This document shows positions 34,022 to 44,984 of a stretch of DNA of 64,000 nt, piece after piece. The notes under the pieces were generated by a model that had not been told where the DNA came from, searched no databases, and saw only the letters and a list, made by a program, of their open reading frames with translations. Position 1 is the first letter of the stretch. Every line of letters starts with the position of its first letter. The stretch is taken from the NCBI GenBank assembly GCA_000827495.1, contig KN817533.1:248001-312000 (forward strand), read 5' to 3'. Position numbers and translations under genes: made by a program. This stretch comes from Hypholoma sublateritium FD-334 SS-4. Lineage: Eukaryota > Basidiomycota > Agaricomycetes > Agaricales > Strophariaceae.

Positions 34022-35390
34022 CTACTTCGCCTCCAGGTCCAGCGCGCCTTTGACGTCGCCCCTCGGCGGCAGGACAGATTCAAGCGGGATGAGCGTCGCG
34101 CGGTGCAGCTTGTGGTTAAACGGATAGTCTGCGCATCGAATATCAGCATCTCACGCACTCCCCGAAATAAAAACACAAAACCCACCAAAGCGCGTGCGCA
34201 CCTGCCGCCTTCTCTTCCTTACACAATCGAGCAGCAGCCCGACCAGCAGCAGCAGCACCACCCCGCCCACCACCCCGCCGACAATCGCGCCCACGCGGCT
34301 CTTCCCCGAATGCACCGACGCACCGGCCGGCGGCACCACCACGACAGGCCCGCCCGGCGCATCGAGCAGCGGCGCAGTGTACGTCGCGTAGTCGAACACG
34401 AACGTCTGGTTCCCCGTGCACTCGACGACGGCGACCACGAGCGTGTGCGGGCCCGGCGCGGCGAGCGCCGCGGGGACGGTGAAGAACGGAAAGTTCGCCT
34501 GCGGCGCGGTGCTATTCGGCGCGCTGGCGCCGGTGCCCGTGAGGTCGACGCGCCGCACGAGGGGCCCGCCGTCGAGGATGTACTCGAGCGAGAGCTGCCC
34601 GACGCGCGTGGGGTCGAGCACGCCGTACACGGTCAACTGCGAGCCGGCTGTGTACACAGACGCGCGATGGCGCACGGTGAGCATTCGGTTTTAGGCAGGC
34701 AGCGGGACGGCGCACCGGGAATCGTGAGCGTAAAGTTGTTCCCCACCACCGCCGTCGCCTGCGTCGAGCCCCCGTACGGCATGATCGACCCCGCGGCGGT
34801 GCCGTTAAACGCCGCCGCGCTCGCCGCCCAACCCGCGCCGGCGTACGACACCGCCGCGTCCGCGCTATCGACGACGACCGTCTGCCCCGCGAGCGCAATC
34901 GAGTTATTCCCATGCGTCACGACGGCGTAGTCGATCGCCGCCCCGAGGACGTTGAGCAGCGTGATGTTGTGCGCGCCGCGGAAGAGCGGCGGCGACGTGT
35001 ACCACTGGCGGTACGACGGCGGCGAGACGTCGCCGTACGTGCTGTTGAATGCCTGCGGCACGCCGTCGATGATCACGGAGAACGTCTCCGACGCGGGGTC
35101 CGCGAGGTTCCGCGGGGCGGTGGTGCCCACGATCGCGAGCGATGCGCCTGCGCATGCACAGCGGCTCAGCGCCCGGGCCCACAGGCAGAAACGGAGGGCG
35201 ACGCACCCTCGAACAGGACCTGCACGTAGTTCAGCACATCCCCGCGGTCCGTCTCGACGAACTGGGCGACGTGGCTCGTGTTGAAGTACATCCCGGTCAT
35301 GTCCACCCACACCCACGTATCGAGCTCGTCGTATTGGAAGGCCTCGTTGGTGTCATCGATGATCACAGAGACGACGCCGGGGGTGGCCAT
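34022..35390 (-). CDS. Single-span membrane protein with two extracellular beta-type domains, copy A, 394 aa
   Basis: Exons 35390-35207, 35147-34716, 34647-34186 and 34128-34022 (184, 432, 462 and 107 nt). It begins MATPGVVSVIIDDTNEAFQY without a classical signal peptide, then has two Ser/Thr/Asn-rich beta-type regions (RQWYTSPPLFRGAHNITLLN in the first; YGVLDPTRVGQLSLEYILDG in the second). A transmembrane segment (VGAIVGGVVGGVVLLLLVGL) precedes a basic then acidic tail ending GDVKGALDLEAK. Agaricomycetes have many such proteins of unknown role, perhaps cell-surface or wall-linked. The last intron donor was placed at 34185 (GTGGGT), because only this keeps the YPF tail shared with copies B and C. 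Paralogue of the gene at 43512-44929. Confidence 0.82.
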
Positions 35391-35492
35391 GCTGCGCTGC
35401 GGGGCGTCCGTGTGAGGCGCAGCAGCGGTGGGCCTGCACTTTATTACGATGGCGTGCGCCGTCGACACCAGGTCTCCCAGGTCTCCCAGGTC

Positions 35493-35500
35493 TATTTATA
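35493..35500 (-). promoter_or_regulatory. TATA box of membrane-protein gene A
   Basis: Minus strand TATAAATA, 103 bases upstream of ATG 35390, next to three direct copies of a CCCAGGTCT-type unit (35470-35492). Confidence 0.55.
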
Positions 35501-36090
35501 CACCGCGCGCGCGTGAATATAATATACCGAACGAGGCAAGATGTTACCTTGCGCCACCCCGAAGGAGATCGCACGTGCTGCCGGGGCGTCATACTTATCT
35601 ATAAAGCCCTGCTTTCAGTCGCTCGTGTGAGTGGCCGATGGGATATCACTCCCGGCGTTGGATGGCACCACCTCCCCATATATAGGCGTCGATATTCCTG
35701 TTCCGCGGCGAATCGAAGTACGCCTAATGTCGCGTTGCCGATCTGGTAATGTATGCACTTGTCAAGATAGACCCACAAATCAAAGATAAGAACTAGGGAC
35801 GGCAGAGGTGCAAGGCATTCCTCGGCCCATCTTGCATAAGTATAAACACATAGGTAGCGCCGGGTAAGAAGTTGACAGAACGTCGGGCGCTTATAATTAA
35901 GCGCCATCCTTAGCAACATTGGTGTTTCAAAGTCTGGGGATGGACGAAAATCGGGGCCATATGATATTTGTCGAGCGCCATTAACTAAAAATTCCGTATC
36001 TGACCGGGCATGCTGCGAGCAGATCAAACCCTAGACGGAGGCCAAGGCGTGTTCAAAGCGTGCAGCAGCAGCGTAATCCGCCAAAATTCG

Positions 36091-38865
36091 TTGACATTGT
36101 CAATGAGGACATTCCTTTGTTTTAAGATCATCCTCCTTTAAACTTTTGGACTTTGTAAAGAATCACTCATATACTTATAATTATGACCCGCTTTGTTTGT
36201 CGGTGATATTTCCCTCCTTTTTGCGCTCGAGGGCCCAAGCCTTCCTCATTCTAGACTTCTCACTTACTGAAAATATATTATGACAGACAACCAAATGACA
36301 ACCTGCTCTGCTTGGATTTATCCAATCTTTGCCGCAGCGAAGCGAGGCAGATCTTGTCGCTATATAATAAAACGACAGTTTTCCCACACCGCGAAGATAA
36401 GCTGATGTCACAAACATTGGTCATAAACGTCATAAACGTTTAAACTGAGACATCGTTCGTTGGCGCGTTCACTCATCTTCAACTGCGTTGTCTCAATAAC
36501 TGTTCTCATTTTTCACAAACTTGACTACTGCGTACTCCTCTCACGCGCCTGCGTCGTCGTAAGCTGGCGCCCCGTGCGAAGCACGGGTCAGCGGCTCATT
36601 TAGAATAAAAGGAGCCCTTATGTATAATAGTCATGTATAGAATATTTAGGGATGATAATATTCAATGTATTTTACTCCCCAGATTATTCACATACTGGAC
36701 AGTGGACGTGTGTTTATCCCAGAGCCCCCGATGTGCTACACCCTAGAGAATCCTCCACTTTTGCTACTATCTGTGTTCTGTAAGCGAAATTAAATCTCAG
36801 GCTCAACTCAGGCTGGTCCAGTCTCCCATCACCAGTTATATGGCTCAACATGCTTATCAAAAACCGAAGGTTTGCCTTTAGCAGGTTTGAATATCTTTGG
36901 CGCTCCGGGAGGAACATTATGGGATCCTATTTTTCCCGCCACCTCACTTGGTTTTCTTCTTGCCGGTGAAGCCGAGCCTCTCACATGTCGCGGAAGAGCT
37001 TTGAGCGCTCGGCGATCGAGCTCTTCGAATGAGTGACTCTATTAGATATCGTTTTCTTAGCGGCTGTACCATCAATACCTCTGGTTGTACAGTCAAACAT
37101 ACCATGGCCATCACACAGGTGAACATGAAAGCGAGGAACACTAACATGCTGAGAGGGGCCATGCTGCACAAAATTTGTCAGCATAGAGATTAGCACTAAT
37201 GGCTTCAGTAGATTACACGCACATGATGATTTTTGAAGGTCTTCGAGTGAGTAGTGTATGTCGAATATGTTGATGTGTCCAGCACAATGAATTAGCAATA
37301 CTTGCATCCCATATATATAAGGGAATCCATGCTGTGTTGAGCGGTGTTGAGATGGTCGCACAATTTTGGAATATAAGAGCCTCTGTCCCTTGTCCATCCC
37401 AGGTCGGAGACGCGCCCTCTACTGGGTGCTATATTTAGTGAAACATTGTCTATGTCAACCTCGCCTCCGAGTTTCTGGTATGTAACATGTACTAGGAAAT
37501 GATAATCAAACCCCGAGAGACAGGTCGGTTGTGAAAATCATCAAATATCACAAGTCAGCATTGTGGGGGGTGTCACATTGGATCCAAGTACTTTTAGTAT
37601 GCGAGGTATGCGGCAGTATCAAATAAAACAATAGTATCCTCATGAAGAATTCGCAATGGAGGTCAAGGATGTTAGTTGAGCAGGGTGAGGAAGACGGACA
37701 ACTGGAATCCAATACATGACCACGAGAAAAATAAATACAAAAGGAATAAATAAAAACGTCGTCCACCCGATAACTTGACCCTAATAACGTAACGTTGACG
37801 TAACGGGGAAGAACTTCTTTACCAAAGTTCTACCACCCCGCCCAGCATCGACTTGAAACTTGCTTAAGACCGACGAGCATGGCTACCAGCACTACATAGA
37901 GCTCCTTGTAACTTTTACGTGTATTCTAGAATTCAAACAGAATAGGGGTGAAATGATTGATTGATGATTCCACTTGATCATTTCCTACGCGGGCAAGGCT
38001 CGCTACGCCATCCTAGGGCTGTGGTAATTGTAAATATTTGTTCTGTATGTATTTGACAAAATTGCCACCGTTAACTTGATGATCTTCTGTGAAATAATAC
38101 CACGACTGTCCAACGACTGTCTCTAATACCTACTTTACCTAGTACCTCTATATCATAGTACTCCCATGTCTTGACGAGGATCCTATTGTCCTGGTGTTCA
38201 GAGAATGGCTTTGACACAAACGCCACATAGCATTGGCTACATGAGGGATTGTAATTGATAATCTTTTGGGAGGCATGGAATGTGTATGAGAAGGAGAGGC
38301 AAGACTCGGCCTGACGCGACGGGCATATTTCCCGATTCGTACACGCGACGCGACGCGACGGAGTCACCTCGTCGTCTGCAATAAGTCACAATTTACTCTA
38401 CTCAAGCTGCCCAGATGTACTCGTAGGCTTTAATTACATATCTGATAACTATTAAACATTGGAATAAAACAAAGAAACGGCAGTGTCCAGCCCTCAGTGC
38501 TGTCTCCGGACTCACTCTACTAAGTGCCCTAACTGGTAGACTCAAATCGGGCACCTATTGCCTAGATTTCACAGATTTTTTTGACATGTATGTGTGTAAT
38601 ACCTATACGGCTACCTATCTACCAGGTCTCATCCCAATCGGAGCGGTTTCAATAGAGTTATAGAGCCCACAAAGTGGCGGCGTTTCGATCCAGAAAAAAA
38701 TAGAAACTGTTTGTTTTTAGAGGTTTTTAGTTGGTCGCACGGTTCCACTCTTAGGCAGAGGTTGCTCGCTTTGCTCGCAATTATTGCGTAGAACGATGCT
38801 CTATTCCCAGTTCAGAGTAATTGACGGAGATCTCTGTAGTAAGCTGATCTTAGCCTAATGGTTTG
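36091..38865. other. Intergenic, no convincing gene
   Basis: 2.8 kb. A 7-bp-stem hairpin (CCCGTGC GAA GCACGGG, 36571-36587) and a CGACG simple repeat (38341-38361) are the only structures seen. One short ORF with a hydrophobic start is listed separately. Confidence 0.5.
36944..37162 (-). CDS. Possible small secreted basic peptide, 72 aa
   Basis: A single open frame starts MAPLSMLVFLAFMFTCVMA, which reads like a signal peptide. It is followed by a short Arg/Lys-rich segment (RKRYLIESLIRRARSPSAQ) with a single Cys. A short GTATGT...CAG intron could change the tail. No homologue is recognised and the ORF is short enough to be chance. Confidence 0.22.
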   Translation of the reverse strand: MAPLSMLVFLAFMFTCVMAMVCLTVQPEVLMVQPLRKRYLIESLIRRARSPSAQSSSATCERLGFTGKKKTK

Positions 38866-39618
38866 CTACAGTTCTAACAGACTAATGATTTCCTTGTTAT
38901 TGGTATCTCGTGCAATGTCAATAGCCGTCTTCCCAGACCCATCTTTGAGCCTCGCGTCTGCACCGTTGACTAACAACAGCTTGCATATATCCAAATAACC
39001 ACCCTTCACTGCGGTGTGTAACGCCAAGGTAGGCTGTGGCCAGCTTCCAGGGTCGTTGGGATCTGCTTTTTGATCGAGTAGATATTTGACGGTGGCCACA
39101 GCTCCCTTCTTTGCAGCAGATGCTAGGACTCCTGACCCCTTGAGTTGTGCGCCGTGTTCAGTTAAAAGCTTGACCATTGCTGGCGAGTCATATTGGTGGG
39201 CGGCGTAAGCGAGAGGCGAGATAGTGTCGTCGGATGATACACTTGGATCGGCTCCAATTGACAGCAAATATTCAATGAATTCTGGTGAGGCCCCAGAAGC
39301 CAGAGCTATTGCAAGCAATGTTCCGCGTCGCTCAAAGAACTCCGTTATACACATTGGATTCCTCGCAAAAATAAGCTTGAATGTGTCGATCGAATTGCTG
39401 ACTGCCGCGGCTCTATAGACTTTATCGTCCAAGGTCTTGGGATTGTACAAATTGAGAAGATAATGAACGATCACAGCATTTCCATTCCCAGAGGAGGTTT
39501 GAAGCAAGTCGAACAGAAGATTATCGGTGATATTGATGGATGGATCGGATAAGACGCCTGTCAGGCTGGCAATATCGCCCTTGTTGCAGTATTCAAGGGC
39601 TACAGTAATGTCGGACAT
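38866..39618 (-). CDS. Ankyrin-repeat protein, 250 aa
   Basis: Intronless frame from ATG 39618. Five to six ankyrin-type repeats are visible. The clearest are GTLLAIALASGASPEFIEYL, ISPLAYAAHQYDSPAMVKLL, LALHTAVKGGYLDICKLLLV and a last unit with NGADARLKDGSGKTAIDIAR. The N-terminal repeats are degenerate (NAVIVHYLLNLYN). No other domain, signal or membrane segment is present. Ankyrin repeats bind other proteins; the partner is unknown. It is divergent from the secreted-protein gene at 40182, with 563 bases between the two ATGs. Confidence 0.85.
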   Translation of the reverse strand: MSDITVALEYCNKGDIASLTGVLSDPSINITDNLLFDLLQTSSGNGNAVIVHYLLNLYNPKTLDDKVYRAAAVSNSIDTFKLIFARNPMCITEFFERRGTLLAIALASGASPEFIEYLLSIGADPSVSSDDTISPLAYAAHQYDSPAMVKLLTEHGAQLKGSGVLASAAKKGAVATVKYLLDQKADPNDPGSWPQPTLALHTAVKGGYLDICKLLLVNGADARLKDGSGKTAIDIARDTNNKEIISLLEL

Positions 39619-39978
39619 CGAGTATGTATGAGTCTTTGGCTAAGAAGTGGTTTGAGTGAGGGGTTAGAGTAATAGGGGATCGAAGGGCAAGGGCTGGCAA
39701 CCAGATGATGTACTTACTACTGAGGTGAAAGATGTATTGACTTATCAATTGTGTCGGATCTCATCAATCTCATCGTTGGGCAAATCTGTTCCGCGGCATT
39801 CCCACCTGTCCTATGCACTTATATTTGGAGTATAGAATGAAATGGAAAACCATGATTCATTGTACTATTGACTCTCAGCGCTGAGCGCCCGCAACGCTGC
39901 ATCATGTGCATGAGTACCGACCGTTCGGATTTTTGATACACTGTTCAAACACAGTTATCTCCGACAGCCAGTCCTCCA

Positions 39979-39986
39979 TATAAATA
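39979..39986 (+). promoter_or_regulatory. TATA box of the small secreted protein gene
   Basis: TATAAATA, about 200 bases before ATG 40182. The spacing leaves room for a 5' UTR intron (GTAAGT at 40031 to a CAG at 40090). Confidence 0.4.
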
Positions 39987-40181
39987 CTGCATGACCCGAG
40001 CTACTCCGTATCGATTTCTTGACACAACCACGGTAAGTGGTTCCAGAATCCCGAGCTGTTCATGTATATAACTCAAGGCTATTTCCCAGTATCTGGAGGC
40101 AGGTCCCCCAGATTCTATCAGAACTTCAATAATACGAGCTGGGCTCTATTCAGTTTTCCAACGCCAACGCCAGACATCCCA

Positions 40182-40775
40182 ATGATGGAGTATACATCGC
40201 ACTTCTCTAGCAAGATTCAACGCCTCATTTCTTTTGGTCTCCTACTGGTTGCGGCATTTACGACGTTGACTGTCGCGGCTCCCGTTGATACCTCGGTCCA
40301 TGATACATCGGCATTGTACCGACGCGTAAGGCAATGCCCTTCAATAGAGACAATACAACAACATATACGTCCCAACGTGTCACCGGCTCACACAGTATTC
40401 TATACCAAGTCGGCGACTCATTCAGATGCAAGATCATTTGCTGGGAACCTGCAGCCTCAGGCCTCCTTTTTCGGATCGGTTACTACATGGGAAACTATCC
40501 TCGATTGGATAGCTGAATGCGAGCCTGGTCCAGAGCAAGATAGAGTGATCCCGCGTATCTCCATTGCCTTGGCAAGGGAGGCAAAAGGGATTGCATATCT
40601 CATTACAAGTGGTCCAATACGGGGGGACTCGATCTGGATGCATTACGAATTCCCTGCTCTCCAGAGGAATGCCAAAATTACTAGTGTCACCCAATACGAC
40701 TTGAATACCGGAATGTATACTGTAATTTGGAATGCAGGATCAACGCCCACATTACAGGAAGATGACAATGTATAA
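40182..40775 (+). CDS. Predicted secreted protein of unknown function, 197 aa
   Basis: The frame is open further upstream, but the Met-Met at 40182 is preferred. It places a signal peptide (LISFGLLLVAAFTTLTVAAP) near the N-terminus, whereas the upstream part looks like leader or intron. A dibasic YRRVRQ site follows the signal and could be a Kex2-type cleavage point. The mature part has three Cys but no motif I can name, with segments WETILDWIAECEPGPEQDR and GDSIWMHYEFPALQRNAKIT. Short size, secretion and intronless coding fit a small secreted effector-like protein, which is inference only. Divergent from the ankyrin-repeat gene. Confidence 0.68.
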   Translation: MMEYTSHFSSKIQRLISFGLLLVAAFTTLTVAAPVDTSVHDTSALYRRVRQCPSIETIQQHIRPNVSPAHTVFYTKSATHSDARSFAGNLQPQASFFGSVTTWETILDWIAECEPGPEQDRVIPRISIALAREAKGIAYLITSGPIRGDSIWMHYEFPALQRNAKITSVTQYDLNTGMYTVIWNAGSTPTLQEDDNV

Positions 40776-41159
40776 ACCGATCAAATACATGCAGTATATA
40801 TCCTATGGTACATGTGCGTCTTAGTGGTCTTGAATAGAAGGGAAACCTCTACTTGGAGAATATTGGGGAAAGACGTCGAATTGCGGACATGCGATACTAT
40901 GGCCGACTTTCAAAATATGTTCTAATGTAGAGTACCGATACCGTGGCAGTCCTAGAACTATTGTTCACAATCACTTCTTGTCATCCAGTGGCATCCTGTC
41001 AATGGGCCCCCAAGTACAGAGATGTGCGCAAAAGCGCTCGCTCACCATTATCTTCTTTTACAAGAACGATGATATCCCTTCCCGGTCAATGGGTACTTTG
41101 AATATGTGCATCACACTGCGTCTTTTTTCGGCAATCCAGTGCGAAGGCTGATTCAACGA

Positions 41160-43133
41160 GGGCCTGCTTCAAAGCACGTCAATTGAGGGGGCTCGACGCT
41201 TTAGCTCATTTCGCGACCGATTCCCTCGAAATAAATTATTTTTCGTAGAGATACGTAATTTTCAGATTTTCATGTAATTAACAGCACCATCAAATCTCGC
41301 TTCTATTTGGCGTTCAATTCTGGGTCACGGACTGAGTGCTGCATGTAGGGTATTGAAGCTGTTTTACTGTGTACCTTCTTCAGCCCCATTTCTTAACATG
41401 CACGTCGTCCTCTCTTCCTTCCTCGTTCGCCACGACACTCAGCCTTTCTCAAAAAAACACTCAAGATCGCCGCCCACTTCGCCGCCGCCCTCCTACATTA
41501 TGCACGCCTTCCCGGCGGCCCAGCCCGCCTTGCCCCGCCGCCTCTCATATACCCACGCACAGTCTGTCCGTGGCGTCCCAGTGTAGCCGCGGCATTGATT
41601 TGGCGGGTTTCTCCATTCGCACTGCCGTGCATATGTAGACAGACGCTCGGTACCTCGCTTGCCGAAGTTGCACTCGCGCCGGAGCAGCCGCGGCTGGCTC
41701 TGAACCTAAAGAATAGCTCTGTTACCGAACCGCGTGGGTTATTTACATGCGCAAGGAAATATTCTGTACAATCTTTTTATCTCGCATTTGCTACACATGA
41801 AAGGTATGTAAGATGGTACAATAATGGTGCATACAGTGTCTGGTACATAAGAAGGAATACATGCAGATATACAATGGTCAGTTTACAATGAAAAGAAAAC
41901 CCGCTCTGAATCTCTACTTCGCCTCCAGGTCCAGCGCGCCTTTAATGTCGCCCCTCGGCGGCATGACAGACTCCAGCGGGATGAGCGTCGCGCGGTGCAG
42001 CTTGTGGTTGAATGGATAGTCTGCGCATCGAATATCAGCCCCGCACAGTGCGCCCCAATACAAAAACACAAAACCCACCAAAGCGCGTGCGCACCTGCCG
42101 CCTTCTTTCCGCACACAATCGAGCAGCGGCCCGACCAGCATCAGCAGCACCACACCGCCCACCACGCCCCCGACAATCGCGCCCACGCGGCTCTTCCCCG
42201 AATGCACCGACGCACCGGCCGGCGGTGGCACCACGACAGGCCCGCCCGGCGCATCGAGCATCGGCGCGGTGTACGTCGCGTAGGCGAACACGAACGTCTG
42301 GTTCCCCGTGCACTCGACGACGACGACGGCGAGCGTGTGCGGGCCCGGCGCGGCGAGCGTCGTGGGACGGTGAAGAACGCGAAGTTCGCCTGCGGCGCCG
42401 TGCTATTGGGAGCGCGCGCCCCGGTGCCCGTGAGGTCGACGCGCCGCACGAGGGGCCTGCCGTCGAGGATGTACTCGAGCGAGAGCTGCTCGACGCGCGT
42501 GGGGTCGAGCACGCCGTAGTACACGGTCAGCGCCGAGCCGGCTGTGTACATAGACGCGCGATGGCGCACGGTGAACATTAGGTTTTGGGCGGGCAGGGGA
42601 ACGGCGCACCGGGAATCGTGAGCGTAAAGTTGTTCCCCACCAACCGCCGTCGCCTGCGTCGAGCCCCCATACGGTACGATCGACCTCGCGGCGGTGCCGT
42701 TAAACGCCGCTGCGCTCGCCGCCCAGCCCGCGCCGGCGTACGCCACCGCCGGGTCCGCGCTATCGACGATGACCGTCTGCCCCGCGAGAATCAAAGATAA
42801 GAACAGCGAACCAGGGACGGTAGAGGTGCAAGGCATTCCTCGAGCCATCTTGCATAAGTAGACACAGAGTTAACGCCTGGTAAGAAGCTGACAGAACGTC
42901 GGGCGCTTATAATTAAGCGCCGCCCTTAGCAACATCCGTTCTTCTGGTGTTTCAGATTCCGGGTTCTAGCCGGGTGGGCGAAAATCGGAGGCCAGCCCCA
43001 TTGACTACTCTTTGCCGTATTTGACGAGGCATGCCAGTGTGAACAGATCAAACCCCAGATGCAGGTCAAGCCAGGCGGTAGTCGCACTGGAGCGTGTTCA
43101 AAGCGTGCATCAGCAACGTAATCTGCCTACATT
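41160..43133. repeat. Segmental duplication, unit 2 (shorter copy)
   Basis: Direct copy of 32590-36090 with two large differences. It lacks the ~630-base block of unit 1, and at 42788/42789 it joins sequence equivalent to 34893 directly to 35778, an 884-base deletion removing the 5' half of the membrane-protein gene. The non-coding part (41160-41913) shows no gene. Confidence 0.75.
41914..42788 (-). pseudogene. Truncated membrane-protein copy B
   Basis: Homologous to copy A from about 34022 to 34893 but without exon 1 and the first part of exon 2, owing to the 884-base deletion. Two single-base length changes also break the frame: one G fewer near 42364 and one extra A near 42642. The tail (GGDIKGALDLEAK type) and the membrane segment are still recognisable. 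It has no start codon in frame and no promoter, so it is a dead copy. Confidence 0.85.
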
Positions 43134-43511
43134 CACTTAGCATCAGTACAAAAGACCGATGAGCCCTCGAGCACGCAAGCAAGCGTAGTACGTTCATGAG
43201 GCATGTTCCTTGGTCATGCACAAGGTCCTAGCTGTATTTCATAGGATCAGCGATAATCGAAACGTTGCGAGTGGTGTCCTCAACAGCACGCCTGTACACG
43301 TTAATGGACAATTTGAATGCGAACGCGCGAAGTATATGGCCTATTTCAATGAAGTTCGGAGATCAACGTAACACAATAATGTATAACGAAAACATTTACA
43401 CAGATATAACGGTTGTACTTCGGGGAAACTTTATTTCTGGTCTTTGCATGACGCCGCTTCACCTACACAGCAGTCCACTATCGTAGTTTCTTTGCACTTG
43501 ACGTCGAGGAT
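43134..43511. other. Intergenic, no gene
   Basis: Short spacer between the duplication unit and the 3' end of membrane-protein gene C; nothing recognised. Confidence 0.5.
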
Positions 43512-44929
43512 TTACACTTTTTCCGCGTTCAAATTCTCCGTAGGGAGGCTAGAGATTGTCGTCAATGGGATGTTCCTACTGACAGTGATAGTGTTCAAAT
43601 TGGTATTCCAGAATGCACCGTATCGAAATGGGTACACTATCCACACATCCCACAGTCAGCAAAGCATTCATTGAACAAAACGCGAGATACTTACTGAACG
43701 TGTTTGCGGGCCGCCTTGCTTTGCGCCGCCAAAAGTTCAGGGCGACACCTGCCAGGACGAGCAACGCAACGCCGCCGACAACACCACCTGCGATAGCGCC
43801 TATGCGAGCCTTGCTTGACGAACCGGACACCGAGCCGCTCGCTAGCGCCGATGCCGATGCCGGTACGGCGGTTTCGAGAGGGTCAGGGGAACTCGACGCA
43901 GTTGCGTGAGCAGTTTCGGTAGCGCCAACTGGAGCGAGCGTGATGTAGTCGACGGTGAAGACTTGGTTCTGGCAGCCTGTCACCGTAGCTACTAGGGTGT
44001 GCTGCCCGAGCGGAAGATCGTTTGGGGTCTCGAAGTAGGGAAAGTTCGGCTCGATGAGGCCCCGGATAAAGTTCTCGTCGAGGGTACTGATTTCGGAGTC
44101 AAAAGAAAAATGATTTTCGTCGTCAAGAACAAAGTCTATCTGTAAGGAACCAAGCCGGGTTGAGTCGAGGATGCCATAGACAGACAGTCCTAACGTTCCT
44201 GCGTCGTCATAAGTAAATTTAGTCGCATACTCGCAGCAGATCAGAAAATGCAAGACCCACCGCCGCCAATAAAAGTATAGTTGAAGCTGTCTCCAACCGT
44301 GCTCGTCTGATGAGTAGAGTTACCATATGGCACAAATGTGCTTTCGGGATTGGACGAGAGCAGGAGATGTGTCTCGCTACTCTCCGTCCAGCCTGATCCT
44401 GTATACCCGATGATTGGATTGACGTCGTCGAAGATGAGAGATCCAGCAGCCTCGGCGACTGCGTCAGTGGAAAGGGTAGTTGAAATGACAGCGAAATCTA
44501 GGATGGCCCCAGCGACGTTCGAAAGCGTGATGTGATGAAGATCCTCTGAGAGAACGGGTGACTGGTACCACTGTCGAGTCGAGGGTGGAGAGGGATCGCC
44601 ATATGTAGTCGTATATGGGACACCTCCATCGATCGCGACCGTGAATTGGTCGGAACGGCCAGGTGCAGAGGTGTTTCCAAAGATGGAGATTGAGGTGCCT
44701 ATTTAATTTTCAATACGCGGTTTCCCTCCTACCATACTATCGCACCTTCGAATGTAATCTCTACGAAGGTCGGATCAGCTGAGTTGATTGTCGTTGCAGC
44801 AAAATGCGCAGAGTTCAGGTAATAGTACGCAGCCGGTGGTGGATCAATCAACAGAGAATCAGGAGAATACTTGAAGTAGTTGTCGTTGGAGTCGTCAATG
44901 ATTACAGACAGCTGAGCAGAAGTGGCCAT
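43512..44929 (-). CDS. Single-span membrane protein, copy C, 416 aa
   Basis: Exons 44929-44746, 44698-44261, 44198-43695 and 43636-43512 (184, 438, 504 and 125 nt). Exon number, phases and first-exon length equal copy A, but the protein is clearly diverged: MATSAQLSVIIDDSNDNYFK at the start, RQWYQSPVLSEDLHHITLSN, LGLSVYGILDSTRLGSLQID. A Ser/Ala-rich stalk leads into the membrane segment (ARIGAIAGGVVGGVALLVLA) and a basic stop-transfer stretch (FWRRKARR). The cytoplasmic tail begins with the YPF motif shared with copy A, then differs. Role unknown, as for copy A. Older duplication than the A/B pair. Confidence 0.82.
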
Positions 44930-44977
44930 TTGGTCTGAGGTGTTTAGCTGGTGTTGGCATCGCAAGATAACAAAGCA

Positions 44978-44984
44978 GTTTATA
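44978..44984 (-). promoter_or_regulatory. TATA box of membrane-protein gene C
   Basis: TATAAAC on minus, about 50 bases upstream of ATG 44929. Confidence 0.45.

Larger units (their letters stand above)
32590..36090. repeat. Segmental duplication, unit 1 (longer copy)
   Basis: A direct, diverged copy of 41160-43133. Shared blocks include the leader near 32602, 32855-33100, 33730-34893 and 35778-36090. Unit 1 alone has about 630 bases (33103-33728) with a local tandem repeat. It contains the intact membrane-protein gene A. Its non-coding part 32590-34021 shows no gene. Confidence 0.75.

Noticed and set aside
34128..34190. Alternative donor GTGCGC in membrane-protein gene A
   Set aside because: It gives a basic tail ending in an unrelated frame; the GTGGGT donor at 34185 keeps the YPF tail seen also in copies B and C.
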